From: Cryptomeria japonica
Taxonomy: Eukaryota > Streptophyta > Pinopsida > Cupressales > Cupressaceae
Length of the DNA stretch: 64,000 nucleotides
Direction: 5' to 3'
NCBI RefSeq assembly: GCF_030272615.1
Contig: NC_081406.1
Span: 262,908,624 to 262,972,623, forward strand
A program made the translations under genes and the position numbers. The notes beneath the pieces were generated by a model, which had not been told where the DNA came from, ran no database searches, and saw only the letters and a list, made by a program, of their open reading frames with translations. Shown one piece after another: positions 1 through 9,832 of the stretch. Within the stretch, counting starts at the first letter, position 1; each line of letters opens with the position of its first letter.

Positions 1-662
1 ATAAATCCTTATTTATTTAATTAATTCATTTATCCTCTTCTAGCCTTATTTCTCATTTAAATAAATACATTTATTTATTTAAATTATCCTTTTCTTAAAT
101 TAAATAAATATCTTATTTATTTAATTATCCCACTTCTTCTATTAATTAAATGAATCTTTATTTATTTAATTAATTCATTAGCCTTTTCTACCCATGACAC
201 ATGTAATTCATCTCTTAATTCATACACTACCTACCCCTTTCATTATTTTATTATTTCTTTTACCTACCCTCTAATCATAGCCGACCTCCTTTTACACCTC
301 TCAATCTTATCCCTCCATTTCATATAGTGTCTTCTATATAAGGAGATGCTTCCTTCGTTATCAAACCCTAACTACTGGATCAATTGACTACTTGGCATAA
401 GTGATCCTACTTGCAACCACATTCCGTTCTTTGTTGAGCTCTTGTGCACATAAAATCTGAGAGCAAATATATCAAGCAAGATCAATGGAGATAGGAAGAA
501 TGGAGATCCAAACCCTATTGGACATGTGATGGTATAATCTTTGTGATTTCGTTTGATTTGCATTGTCTTAGGTAATCTTCATATGTTATGGTGGATCTTT
601 GTTGTTGTTAGGCTAGGATTTTGTGGTTGAATTCATTTAGCCTTTCAATATCGTTATTATTG
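1..662 (+). repeat. LTR-like AT-rich sequence at window edge
   Basis: No protein-coding frame is supported here. Positions 1-180 repeat a degenerate TTATTTATTTAATTAATTCAT-type unit several times. A TATA-like box (TATATAAG, about 335-342) follows, with a pyrimidine-rich leader. This U3-then-leader order resembles the promoter half of a plant LTR on the plus strand. The accessory frame of element A stops right at its right border, so this may be an LTR inserted into A. The matching LTR is not in the window, so family and ends are unknown. Confidence 0.35.
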
Positions 663-2345
663 TTATCCATTTTCACCATATACAACTACTTCCATCAAAA
701 ACTTTTTGTACATGTCCATATGCAATATTACACTTTCCTCAACTTGCCCTTTCTCATCAGCAGATAGAGTGTCATAAATTTTCTCTATGTTTTTCTTTCC
801 TTCCTCTGTGATCTCATTTAGCAATATGTCTAGAGGTGCCAAGTCAATTTTTGTCTTTTTCTTTTTCTTAGGGGTTAGCTTCTTCTTAGGTGTGACCTTT
901 CTAACCAGAGATCTCACTGCTTGTTGCTTCTGCCTTGTCCTTCTAGGTGAAGGAGTGGTTACCGGTGAGGGATCTCTTTTCCTAACAACTCTTTTAAAAG
1001 TTGTTGGCATGTCACCTTCCGAAGAAGTACCTACCGGTGATAGATGAGCTTCAGATTGTGGGGTTGCCAACTCATCTTCTGTTATGCCGATTTTCTTTAA
1101 TACATCTTCCTTAATGGCCTTTGCTTGTCTAGATCCTTTCCTCACAAATGCATCTACCTTCTTTACTCTTTTCATAGACTATATTTGGCTTTCTATGGTC
1201 TCAGCACTACCAAATACTTCTTCCTTAGGTTCTTTGGGGGCTTCCAGAAGTGCTTTAGCATAAGTTTCAACTATGTAGTCATCTGTCTCATAGCCCATTT
1301 CGGTTACCCAGATTGTCCTTGGGATGACTGCTTCCATCCATATTTCATCTTTCTTAATAATAAAGCATATATCATCTTTGTATTTGTCTACAATTTTATG
1401 AGATAACCTTATTCTTTTCTGCATTTTTGTCTTCAATGCTTGAAAAAAGTCATGAATGTTGTTTTCCTTGTTCTCACCCATGGTATTAAACAGTTATGTC
1501 AATTGCTTTCCTACCGGTATGTCATATCCTAGTTCTTTATATCCTATATCGGGAACCTATTTTGTTATATGAAGCATTAGGCATACTAACAGATTTCCAA
1601 ATCTGAAAGTTCCTTTCTTATCCTTCTTTATCTTTCCAAGGTTGTCTATTAGTTCATCTTTTAACCATTCACAGATGTCAATTTTTGAATTGTCTGTTAC
1701 CATATCATAAGCACTCTTAATGCATAAACTTGAAACTGAGTTAAGTCTATTAGCATGAGTGGCTTTGTAACCTAGTATCATACTTATGAATCTCACATTG
1801 ATATCTTTTACATCGTTAACCCTTTGAGATCTCTTATCGAATGTTGCACCTGTTAGGTCTATTACTAGGTCATTGGAAACCTTCTTATTTTTGTCTGGTC
1901 TTTTACCGGTGGTCGGTAACCCTATGATAGCTTTTACCACTTCCTTGGTGATCTTATGAATTGCATCTAACCAGAAAAATTCTCCATGAACTCTGGTTAA
2001 CACTATCCTAATCACATCCTTAGGAAATTCAGGAATGCTAAGGATTTCTGTGAATCCTAGGGTTTCAATAACCTTGTGTTCAGCTTTAACATTGCCAGTA
2101 TCATCACATATCTTGGTTTTATACATGGTTTTGATTTCCTCGTCTCCTAACTCTTCAATGTTGTAGTGGATGTACATTCTAGGGTCTTCAGCATATACAA
2201 CACCTTTAGGGATTTGAGAAAATGCACCTAAGGTGTCATCCTTCTTTACTATCTTGGGGACTAACTGAAATACAGGCCTAGGTATTTTAATTACTTCCAC
2301 AACAGTAGGGTTTGCTATGTATTCAATTGCAGAGGTGGATGCCAT
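663..2345 (-). pseudogene. Accessory ORF of element A (putative plant-transposon/PMD-like protein)
   Basis: The frame opens with MASTSAIEY after a 300-base non-coding leader (2346-2644) and runs about 560 codons with a few interruptions. The first 260 residues contain a region near residues 100-150 ending in IIGLPTTGK. This resembles the repeat-associated plant family annotated as putative plant transposon protein, or the plant mobile domain, in which an aromatic/basic stretch precedes a G-(L/V)-P turn. The last third is strongly basic, with runs of lysine and a PSPRRTRQKQQ segment that could be a nuclear localisation or nucleic-acid binding tail. It lies downstream of gag where pol is expected. 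Function is unknown and the family assignment is from memory of the pattern only. Confidence 0.4.
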
Positions 2346-2644
2346 GATTAAATACCTTTTTCTATCTTGGATGGATGATTGCTTGGAGTGTGCTTGCTTC
2401 TTGCTCGAAATGCCTTAGCTCAGAATCTTCACGCACTCAAAATTTGAAATCACGGTGAAATGAAATGGAGCCAAAACCTTATTTTTATAATGTCTTTTCG
2501 CCATCTACCACATTAATTGCATGTCGGTTAAGTATTCACTTAACATTGTTTGCCGGTAATAAGTAATTTTCAACTTCTTATCTCTAACCGAAAGAATAAT
2601 AGCACATGTATCATTAGATTGCCAAAACCTCAAGGAAATTTTCT

Positions 2645-3286
2645 TCAATTGGATGAAGAACTTCCTGTCGATGGAGCACTGCTCTGTCCTGTTGGTGAAG
2701 CATCACTCTGTCCTATCGGTGAAGCATTTGTTGGCTCTACTGGTGGAGGAGTATTCCCACTATTTAGATCAGCTTTTCTAATCCATTGCTTTGAGAATTC
2801 TTTCTTAGCCTCTTCAACCTTTTCTTTACCTTTCAAGCTAGCACTTTTGTTGTCTACCGGTGTACCTTTACTTCTACAAAATTTAGCAATATACCCAATC
2901 TTGTTACAAGCATAACAAGTTACATTATTTTTCTGAATAGCTTTCCCATAACCTATGCTGGTTTGTGTTCTGCATTGATTTGATAAATGTCCAAATCTTC
3001 CACAAACATAACATCTCACATTCATTCTGCAGTTTTCAAAGTTGTGGCCAACTTTGTTGCATTTTAAACATTGATCGATGGGTGTATTGATATTCTGATA
3101 ATTCTTAGATCTACATTCATTTTCCCTATGACCATACTTATTATAGTTAAAGCATTTTCCATTGAATTTATAAGCATTAGGTGGTCTTACCGGTTTGCTG
3201 TGATCCTGAGTATTTGCAATACCGGAGCTTTCACCAACTTCAAAGCTAATTCCAGAAGTGTCACCTTTAGGTTTTTGATTCTTCAA
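2645..3286 (-). CDS. Zinc-knuckle gag-like ORF of element A
   Basis: A 213-residue open frame carrying four tandem zinc-knuckle-like units between about residues 45 and 140, of the C-x2-C-x4-H-x4-C type seen in retroviral and retrotransposon nucleocapsid proteins (for example CLKCNKVGHNFENC and CYVCGRFGHLSNQC). The C-terminal third is rich in Ser, Pro, Thr and Gly with short repeats (SPTGQS-like). Four knuckles in a row is more than the single knuckle of ordinary Copia gag. By family knowledge such proteins package element RNA in the cytoplasm. It directly follows the coiled-coil ORF on the same strand, so the two are probably parts of one gag. Confidence 0.65.
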   Translation of the reverse strand: MKNQKPKGDTSGISFEVGESSGIANTQDHSKPVRPPNAYKFNGKCFNYNKYGHRENECRSKNYQNINTPIDQCLKCNKVGHNFENCRMNVRCYVCGRFGHLSNQCRTQTSIGYGKAIQKNNVTCYACNKIGYIAKFCRSKGTPVDNKSASLKGKEKVEEAKKEFSKQWIRKADLNSGNTPPPVEPTNASPIGQSDASPTGQSSAPSTGSSSSN

Positions 3287-3322
3287 TAAGGTACCAAGTT
3301 CTTTTGAGCTTTTCTTGAATTT

Positions 3323-3829
3323 TTATTTATGTTGATTTGCAGTTTCCAATTCCCTTTCCAAGATTTCTTTTTGTCTCATCAATTCATTTGAGTCATTTTG
3401 AGTATGCATCAGATCTATTTTCAACATGTCATTTTCATAGCTAAGTCTTGTGTTCTCATTTGCTACATCACTTAGTCTTCTAGTCAATTCTTCTTCATTC
3501 TTCTTCCTATCCTCAATCTCTTTGCAAAATCTCATAGTCATATCCTGCATTTCATTTTTTGTTGTCATGATCTCTTGTTTCAGCTTGTTTATCATGTCAT
3601 TAAGTGATTCCTTTTCATCATTCTCATTTTGCAATTTTTCACAAAGTTTTGTTCTCTTATTTCTTGCAACAGTAAGATTTTCTTGAAGTGCCTGAATGAT
3701 ATCCTGAGCTGCTCTTAAATCATCTTCTAATTTGATATTTTTCAACTTCTCTGCATCATAGTCTGTAAGAGCTCCTTCAAGTTGCTTCATTAGATTTTCC
3801 ATCTTTACTGGTGTCAAGATCCTCCTCAA
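3323..3829 (-). CDS. Coiled-coil gag-like ORF of element A
   Basis: A 168-residue frame that begins close behind the primer-binding site and is almost entirely heptad-rich helix: many Leu, Met and Ile separated by Glu, Lys, Asp and Asn, with almost no Pro or Gly. This is the composition of a long coiled coil, suitable for self-assembly. Position (first ORF after the LTR) and the zinc-knuckle ORF that follows on the same strand argue for the N-terminal, multimerising half of a gag. I recognise no UBN2-type gag core here, unlike element B. The start is uncertain because the methionine at 3829 may not be the original one. Confidence 0.5.
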   Translation of the reverse strand: MRRILTPVKMENLMKQLEGALTDYDAEKLKNIKLEDDLRAAQDIIQALQENLTVARNKRTKLCEKLQNENDEKESLNDMINKLKQEIMTTKNEMQDMTMRFCKEIEDRKKNEEELTRRLSDVANENTRLSYENDMLKIDLMHTQNDSNELMRQKEILERELETANQHK

Positions 3830-3859
3830 GCTGTTAGGCTTCTAAAAATAGAGGACCAA

Positions 3860-3871
3860 GCTCTGATACCA
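3860..3871 (-). promoter_or_regulatory. Primer-binding site of element A
   Basis: On the minus strand the sequence reads TGGTATCAGAGC, complementary to the 3' end of plant initiator-Met tRNA. It lies two bases inside the LTR border and fixes the orientation of the element. Confidence 0.8.
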
Positions 3872-3873
3872 AT

Positions 3874-4429
3874 TGTTAGGATTCCCACTAATAAATAGGG
3901 GCCTGCACATGCAGGAAGGCCAACTGCCTAGAGCTCACTACTCAATGAGAAGTCACACTGACTTACAATAAGGATTATACTAATCCAATGACTTGTACTA
4001 CTTTACAATAGCATCTCCAATGCCAGATTCAGTACCGGTTCTTACTCTGTTCTTTACATATACCCTTGACCTATAATTCGCATATTAGGTCTGCCTAGTA
4101 ATTTTCTTTATGCTCACTTCCTTACCTCTGTAAATGTCTACAATGATCTCCTTTATATACAAGAGTCATTTTACAATTTGCCAAGTTAGCTTACAATAAT
4201 AAACAAAATATTACATAACAAAATGACTTCTATGCCAGTATACATCTTTTCTTCTGTGCTGGTGCCGATGCCAGTGTAGAGTGATCTTGTTGATGCCGGT
4301 GCACTGTCTTGCCTATGTAATGCTTTGTCGGTATGATATCTTGCCGGTGCCATAGGATTGCAAGGTTGCTATCAATGACAAAACCTTCAATCACATACAA
4401 TGTCTCATTGGAGTGTCCATATGCCAACA
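3874..4429 (-). repeat. 5' LTR of element A (556 bp)
   Basis: Bounded by TGTTAGGATT on the left and ATGCCAACA on the right, so on the minus strand it reads TGTTGGCAT...CCTAACA with the canonical TG/CA ends. The left edge abuts the primer-binding site. The right edge abuts sequence that aligns without a gap to the middle of element B's other LTR (4430 corresponds to 10745). The expected 5-bp target duplication would start with CCTTT at 4430. Confidence 0.75.
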
Positions 4430-5057
4430 CCTTTGCCATAGATCCTTAACAAACTTCATGCACGACATACCAATCATTTATACATCTCCAGCTAATCATT
4501 GTCCTTCATTAAATAATGCTTTTATCCATCCCATGTGCACTGTCATAACTCAGTTGCAACTTGGTAAATACTAAACTTTACTCAGTATACATTCCGTCTT
4601 CATTAACTGATATTGATAACCTTAGGGTTTACCGACTAGGTTCCTTAGGGTTTACCAACTAGGTTCTTTGCTCAGTGACATATTATAGTATTAACCTTAC
4701 AATCAATAACATATGTAGAATATCAAAACAATCTAAACATCATGATCTGATCATTGTCTAACTCAGTAATAGTTGCCCATTGAATAACTTATTCCTCCTT
4801 TTATTCATCACATTCTTTCTGTGTCTTTTACCGACATCTTAATTCTCTTCTAATCAATCTTCTCAAGATATGGCAACATCATACTAAATTAGATAATCAA
4901 TCTCTTGACATCAATGACAAAATAATATTATAAAGATAGTTATCATCCTTCTTCAGTTATATCAATAATCTTCAACAACCTTCTCAATATCTTTACTGAA
5001 TATCAACAATCTCCTGATATTGAAATGCTAACAATCTTTCCTACTGTAATGCCAACA
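4430..5057 (-). repeat. 3' LTR of element B, part in window
   Basis: Aligns end to end, 628 bases against 628, with 10745-11372 of the other LTR and shares its terminal ATGCCAACA. It is separated from its remaining part by element A. About 32 substitutions and no gaps were counted by eye. Confidence 0.9.
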
Positions 5058-5081
5058 ATCTCCCCCTTTGGCATTGATGGC
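5058..5081 (-). promoter_or_regulatory. Polypurine tract of element B
   Basis: The minus strand reads AAAGGGGGAGAT directly before the LTR start TGTTGGCAT, the usual plus-strand priming tract of Copia elements. A second similar tract (AAAGGGGGAGAAGAC) lies about 290 bases upstream at about 5346-5366. Confidence 0.75.
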
Positions 5082-5551
5082 AAAACCAACAATTAAATGG
5101 TAATACCAACAAGATATTCAAATTGATTCAGATTTAGATTGTTGTAAGACTTCTCTTGTTATCCTTGAGCTATTAAAATCTTCTGAAGTCTTCTTCCTTT
5201 TCATTAGGCTTCTAAGTTGTTGACTTGCATTTAGTCTTCTCCATTTCTTTTGCAATCTTCTCCCCTTGTCATTAGTCTTTTGTTATTTCCATCATTTAGG
5301 GCTTTCATTCAGTCAACCATTTATCCTTTCAACCATACCATTTATAGTCTTCTCCCCCTTTGACAACAATGCCAAATAGTAAAAGAACTAAATCATGATT
5401 GCTTCCTCTGTGAAGTGATTTGCCTTACTGTGTATCATCTTAGTCTCGGTCAGAGTAACTGGTCTCTATTCACTTTTTTTTCACGCACAACTTTAGGTGA
5501 CCTCCTAAAGTGCGTAAATCAGCATCAATCCACACATAATATTCTATAGAT
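5082..5551 (-). other. Non-coding 3' tail of element B
   Basis: Between the RNase H end and the LTR no coding frame is visible. It contains two more purine-rich stretches on the minus strand (about 5263-5275 and 5346-5366) that look like extra polypurine tracts; the rest is pyrimidine-rich on the plus strand. Confidence 0.5.
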
Positions 5552-7135
5552 TCATCGAATTGATGCTTTCACCGAACTCAGGCAGTGAGTAGAAGATAGG
5601 GGTAGGACCCCTAACTTGCTTCTGAGATACTCAAAAGTGTCCCTTGGCAATGGCTTTGTGAAGATATATGCTAATTGCTCCTTTGAACTGATATATTCCA
5701 GCACAACTTTCTTCTCTTGAGCTTCTTCTCTAAGATAATGATATTTTATAAATATATGCTTTGTCTTAGAGTGCATCACTAGATTCTTTGAAATGTTAAT
5801 AGCACTAGTATTATCACATAATATAGTTACTGGCTCGGTAACTTTCTCATTTATACCTTCCAACAGTTGTTTGATCCATGCTATATTTGTACAATTCAAT
5901 GTTGCAGCAACATATTCAGCTTCTATTGTTGACTGTGAGATACATCCTTGTTTCTTGCTAAGCCAACTTACTAGTCTTTCTCCTAAAAAGAAAGCTCCAC
6001 CACTTGTGCCTTTCCTGTCATCTATGTTGCCTGCCCAATCAACATCAGTATAAACTTTTAAATCAAAACTATTCTTCTTTTCATATACTAAGCCATAATC
6101 TTTAGTGCCTCTCAGGTATCTGAAAATTCTCTTGATTGCTATCATATGTGTCTCCTTGGGATTTGCAGAGAATCTTGCTACAATACCTACTGCATGTGCT
6201 ATATCCAGTCTACTATGCACAACATATTGCAATTTTCCAATCATAGATCGGTAAAGTGTCTCATCAACAAATGTAGATTCATCATTCTTTGATAATTTAC
6301 AGTTAATAGTCATAGGAGTACTTACTAGTTTAGAATCCTCCATTCCAAATTTCTTCAAGATTTCCTTTATGTACTTGGATTGAGTAATGAAAATCTCATC
6401 TTTCATTTGCAATATCTGTAAACCTATAAAATACTTTATCTCTTCGATTAGTGACATCTAAAATTCTTTGCACATTTCATTTCCAAAATTCTTGCATAAG
6501 GAGTCATTACCACAAAATATAATGTCATCAACAAATATGGTTGAGATCGGTATTCCATTGTCCTCATCTTTCTTCATGTACATATTTTTGTTTTCACTTG
6601 TCCTTATAAAACCAATCTTGATCAAATAAGAGTGCAGTATTTCATACCATGCTCTAGGTGCTTGTTTCAAACCATATAAAGCTTTGTTCAGTTTGCATAC
6701 CTAATCTTTACTCTTGTCTTCAACAAATCCTTCAGGTTGTTCAATGTAGACTTCTTCTTCTAGTATACCATTCAAAAATGCAGATTTGACATCCATTTGA
6801 TATACCTTGAAATTTTTGAAAGCAGCATATGCCAACAATGTTCTTACTCCCTCAAGTCTAGCCACAGGTGTAAAAGTCTCACCATAATATATTCTTTCTT
6901 CTTGAGCATAACCTTTGCAAACTAGTCTTGCTTTTTTGCGAATGACTTCACCTTTCTCATTTAGCTTGTTTCTGAAAATCCACTTGGTACCGATTACATT
7001 TTTATCCTTTGGTCTTGGGATTAGTGTCCATGTGTCATTCTTCTTGATTTGATCAATCTCTTCTGTCATAGCATTTACCCAATCTTCACTGTCAAATGCC
7101 TCTTTCACTATTCTTAGTTCAAATTTAGATATCAA
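5552..7135 (-). pseudogene. Reverse transcriptase and RNase H of element B
   Basis: Copia-type pol end. The upstream part shows the RVT_2 signature WTLIPRPKDKNVIGTKWIF, then KVYQMDVKSAFLNG and an FVDDIIF catalytic block. The 301-residue frame at 5552-6457 shows YIKEILKKFGM, the LRGTKDYGL region, DVDWAGNIDDRKGTSGG and the RNase H end with TKPLPRDTFEYLRSKLG. In an intact relative this would copy element RNA to DNA inside virus-like particles. The region is broken into several frames. Confidence 0.85.
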
Positions 7136-7195
7136 ATATGTGTTCTATCTCAGTTTGTTCCTTGTCATCACTAGATCATCCTTATCTCCTATAAT

Positions 7196-8131
7196 CTAAC
7201 TTGATGCATGATGTCTTCTAACATACTTGGCTAATATAGGCTCGGTAGGTTCTGTATGATCTTCTTCATCACTCGGTAACTGGACATTATCTTCATTTTC
7301 TTCAGCAGCTTTCTTGGTAGGACTTCTCAGTTGAACATAAATGAATTCTTCATAATGTTCTAGTTCTTTGGAATTTCCTTCATCATTTCTTTTTGCAAAT
7401 TTATCAATTTTCACATTTGCACTTTCTACTATTTTGTTAGATGATCTGATCAGACATTTAAATGCTTTACTTCTAGAAGAATAACCAAGAAATGTTCCTT
7501 CTTCACTTTTTTGATCAAACTTTCCATTTCTGTCATCTTTGTGAACATAGCATCTACTTCCAAAGATTTTAAAGTAACTTACATTAGGTTTTTTGTCATA
7601 CCAGATCTCATAAGGTTTCTTCATCATTCCTTTCTTCAATTGAACTCGGTTCAGGGTGTAAACTGCAGTGTTGATTGCTTCTCTCCAAAATGTTTGAGGT
7701 ACCCTCTTTTCTATCATCAGGGTTCTTGCACAGTCCACAATTGATCTGTTTCTTCTCTCGGCTATCCCATTTTGCTGAGGTGTTCTCAGTGCAGATACTT
7801 GCCTCTTTATACCATGATCATTGTAGTATAAGTTAAATTCATCAGAAGTGAATTCTCCTCCTCTATCAGATCTAAGACATTTCAGTTGTCTTCCTGTTAC
7901 ATTTTCAACTCTTGCCTTGTACCATTTAAACATTTGAAAAGCTTCTGATTTCTCTTTTAAAAACATGATTGACATCATCCTTGAGTAATCATCCACAAAT
8001 AACATGAAATATTTATCACGATAATAACTTTGAACTTTCATAGGACCATAAAGATCAGTATGTACTAGATCTAAAATTCCTTTAGAAGTGTAAGACGTAC
8101 TTGTAAAGGTTGATCTTGTCATCTTACCCAT
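7196..8131 (-). pseudogene. Integrase of element B
   Basis: A 311-residue frame with the rve-type integrase core: LVHTDLYGPM near residue 22 (first catalytic Asp), LRSDRGGEF near residue 86 (second Asp) and TPQQNGIAERRNR (catalytic Glu), followed by the Copia GKFDQKSEEGTFLGYS block. The zinc-binding pre-integrase lies in the neighbouring frame at 8132-9310. It sits between protease and reverse transcriptase, which is the diagnostic Copia order. Confidence 0.85.
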
Positions 8132-9768
8132 CTAGCATCCTCGGCACATAGCATTCTCAAGTTTTTCAAGACTCGGTAGACCTCTTACTCGGTGGTTCTT
8201 ACTTATTTTGATCAGATTATCAAAATTTACATGACAAAACCTTTTATGCCATAACCATGTATCATCTATGTTTGCATAAAGACACTTGTTCCTAGTTGAG
8301 TCAAGATGAAATGTATTACCTTTTGTTTGTGTCTTGGTAGCAGCTAACTTTCCATGCTTTTCATGAACTTTGACAATTCCTTTCTGAAATTCTATTCGGT
8401 ATCTTGTATTGTTTAGCTGTGCTACACTCAACAAATTGTATTTCAATCCTTCAACCCAGTATACATCATCACATTTAACATTGTCAAGAAGTGTTATAGA
8501 TCCTTTACCTTTCACCAGACATGGTGCATCATTACCAAAGCTTACATAGCCTCCATCATAGTCCTCTAATTTAACAAACTTGTGTTTATCACCTATCATA
8601 TGATGTGAGCATCCACTGTCTATGATCCAAGAATCATTATTATTTATGTGAGATATTAGAGCTTTTTCTTCATACCTTTCTTCATCCGATCCATCCTTAA
8701 TAGCCACATAAATAACTTCCTCAGTATCAATTTCATCATATTCATCATCATTGGATTCCTCATCTGCTATTAGACATGTCTTTCTATCTCTCCTTTTGAA
8801 GTCTCGGTGTCCTCTGTATTGGTTATCTTTCTGCCTATTATCTCGGTATTCTCTCTTTTCACTAGATTCTTTGTCAGGGCAATTAGAAGCCATATGTCCT
8901 ATCTTATCACAATTGAAACATTTTAAAGGTAGCTTCCCTTTATACTTACCTTTTCCTCTCGGTAACCTTTTGGCTAATAATGCTTCAAATTCTTCTTGCT
9001 TCTTGATTTCCTCATACAGTTTGTGCACTTTTTCCATGTTTTTGCGAAATCTTTCACTTGCTCCATTGTGATCTCCTTCAGAGTACTTACTCATTCTATC
9101 ATTGTAATCATCAGATTCACCAATATGAAAAGAACTGAATGCAGATTCTACTTTATTTACCGAAGACCCACTGTTATCAAAATTACTTAACTCAAATGCA
9201 TGTAGCTTACCAATAGTAGCATCCAAAGAAACTGGCATGTTAGGTACATACCTCAATTCATTGATTGCAGAGACTCGAATAGCATAGGTTGGTAGAAGGG
9301 TTCTCAACAACTTACTTGTTATATCCTTTTCTTCAATAGTTCCACCTGCTCCTTTAATTTGATTGACAATCTCCTTAGTCTTGTACTATATTGGGTCATG
9401 TTCTCACCTTCATTCATTTTCATGGATTCAAGTTGTCCTCTTAGACTATCTACTTTTGCTCTTTGAACATGTTCATCACCTCCATACACAAATATGAGCT
9501 TAGTCCACATTGCTTTTGCATCATTACAACCTTCTAGATCATTAAACTCTGAGTCGGTCAATGTCGATGTAATTTCAATCATAGCTTGAATATGTTCTTG
9601 CTTTGCCGTTATCTCTTCCAAGGTCATAGGGTTGGTGCTCGGTGCAATGTAATCATTCTCCAGATAATATGTTGCATATTCCCCAATTCCTGATAAATGC
9701 AGCTTCATCCTTCTCTGCCATGTGGAGAAACTTGACTTGTTCAGCTTCGGTGTATCCCTTTTATACAT
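8132..9768 (-). pseudogene. Gag, protease and pre-integrase of element B
   Basis: The 9319-9768 part matches the UBN2/DUF4219-type Copia gag (STWQRRMKLHL near its start, then AKVDSLRGQLESMKM). The 8132-9310 part carries a single zinc knuckle (CFNCDKIGHMASNC), the aspartic protease motif WIIDSGCSHHMIGD and the pre-integrase block with WLWHKRFCHVNFDNL. This is the standard Copia order. Broken, two frames. Confidence 0.85.
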
Positions 9769-9817
9769 CTTTGGATCTTTGCCTCAAGTACCTTTAAACT
9801 TTTCTTCTGGAGTCCAA

Positions 9818-9830
9818 TGCTCTGATACCA
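9818..9830 (-). promoter_or_regulatory. Primer-binding site of element B
   Basis: The minus strand reads TGGTATCAGAGCA, complementary to initiator-Met tRNA, two bases inside the 5' LTR border at 9833. Confidence 0.85.
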
Positions 9831-9832
9831 AT

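Larger units (their letters stand above)
663..4429 (-). mobile_element. Element A: LTR retroelement with gag-like ORFs and a long accessory ORF
   Basis: Read on the minus strand: LTR (3874-4429), primer-binding site of initiator-Met-tRNA type (3860-3871), coiled-coil gag-like ORF, zinc-knuckle ORF, a short non-coding leader, then a long accessory frame reaching 663. No protease, integrase or reverse transcriptase is visible between the LTR and the window edge. The second LTR is not in the window. The LTR abuts the sequence of element B's LTR exactly, so A inserted into B. It looks broken, with a few interruptions in the accessory frame. It may be a non-autonomous, gag-carrying element, or pol may lie off the left edge. 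Confidence 0.6.

Noticed and set aside
3860-3871. Possible tRNA gene fragment (Met-tRNA-like words here and at 9818, 15903, 43302)
   Set aside because: They are 12-13-base primer-binding sites next to LTR borders; no cloverleaf surrounds them.
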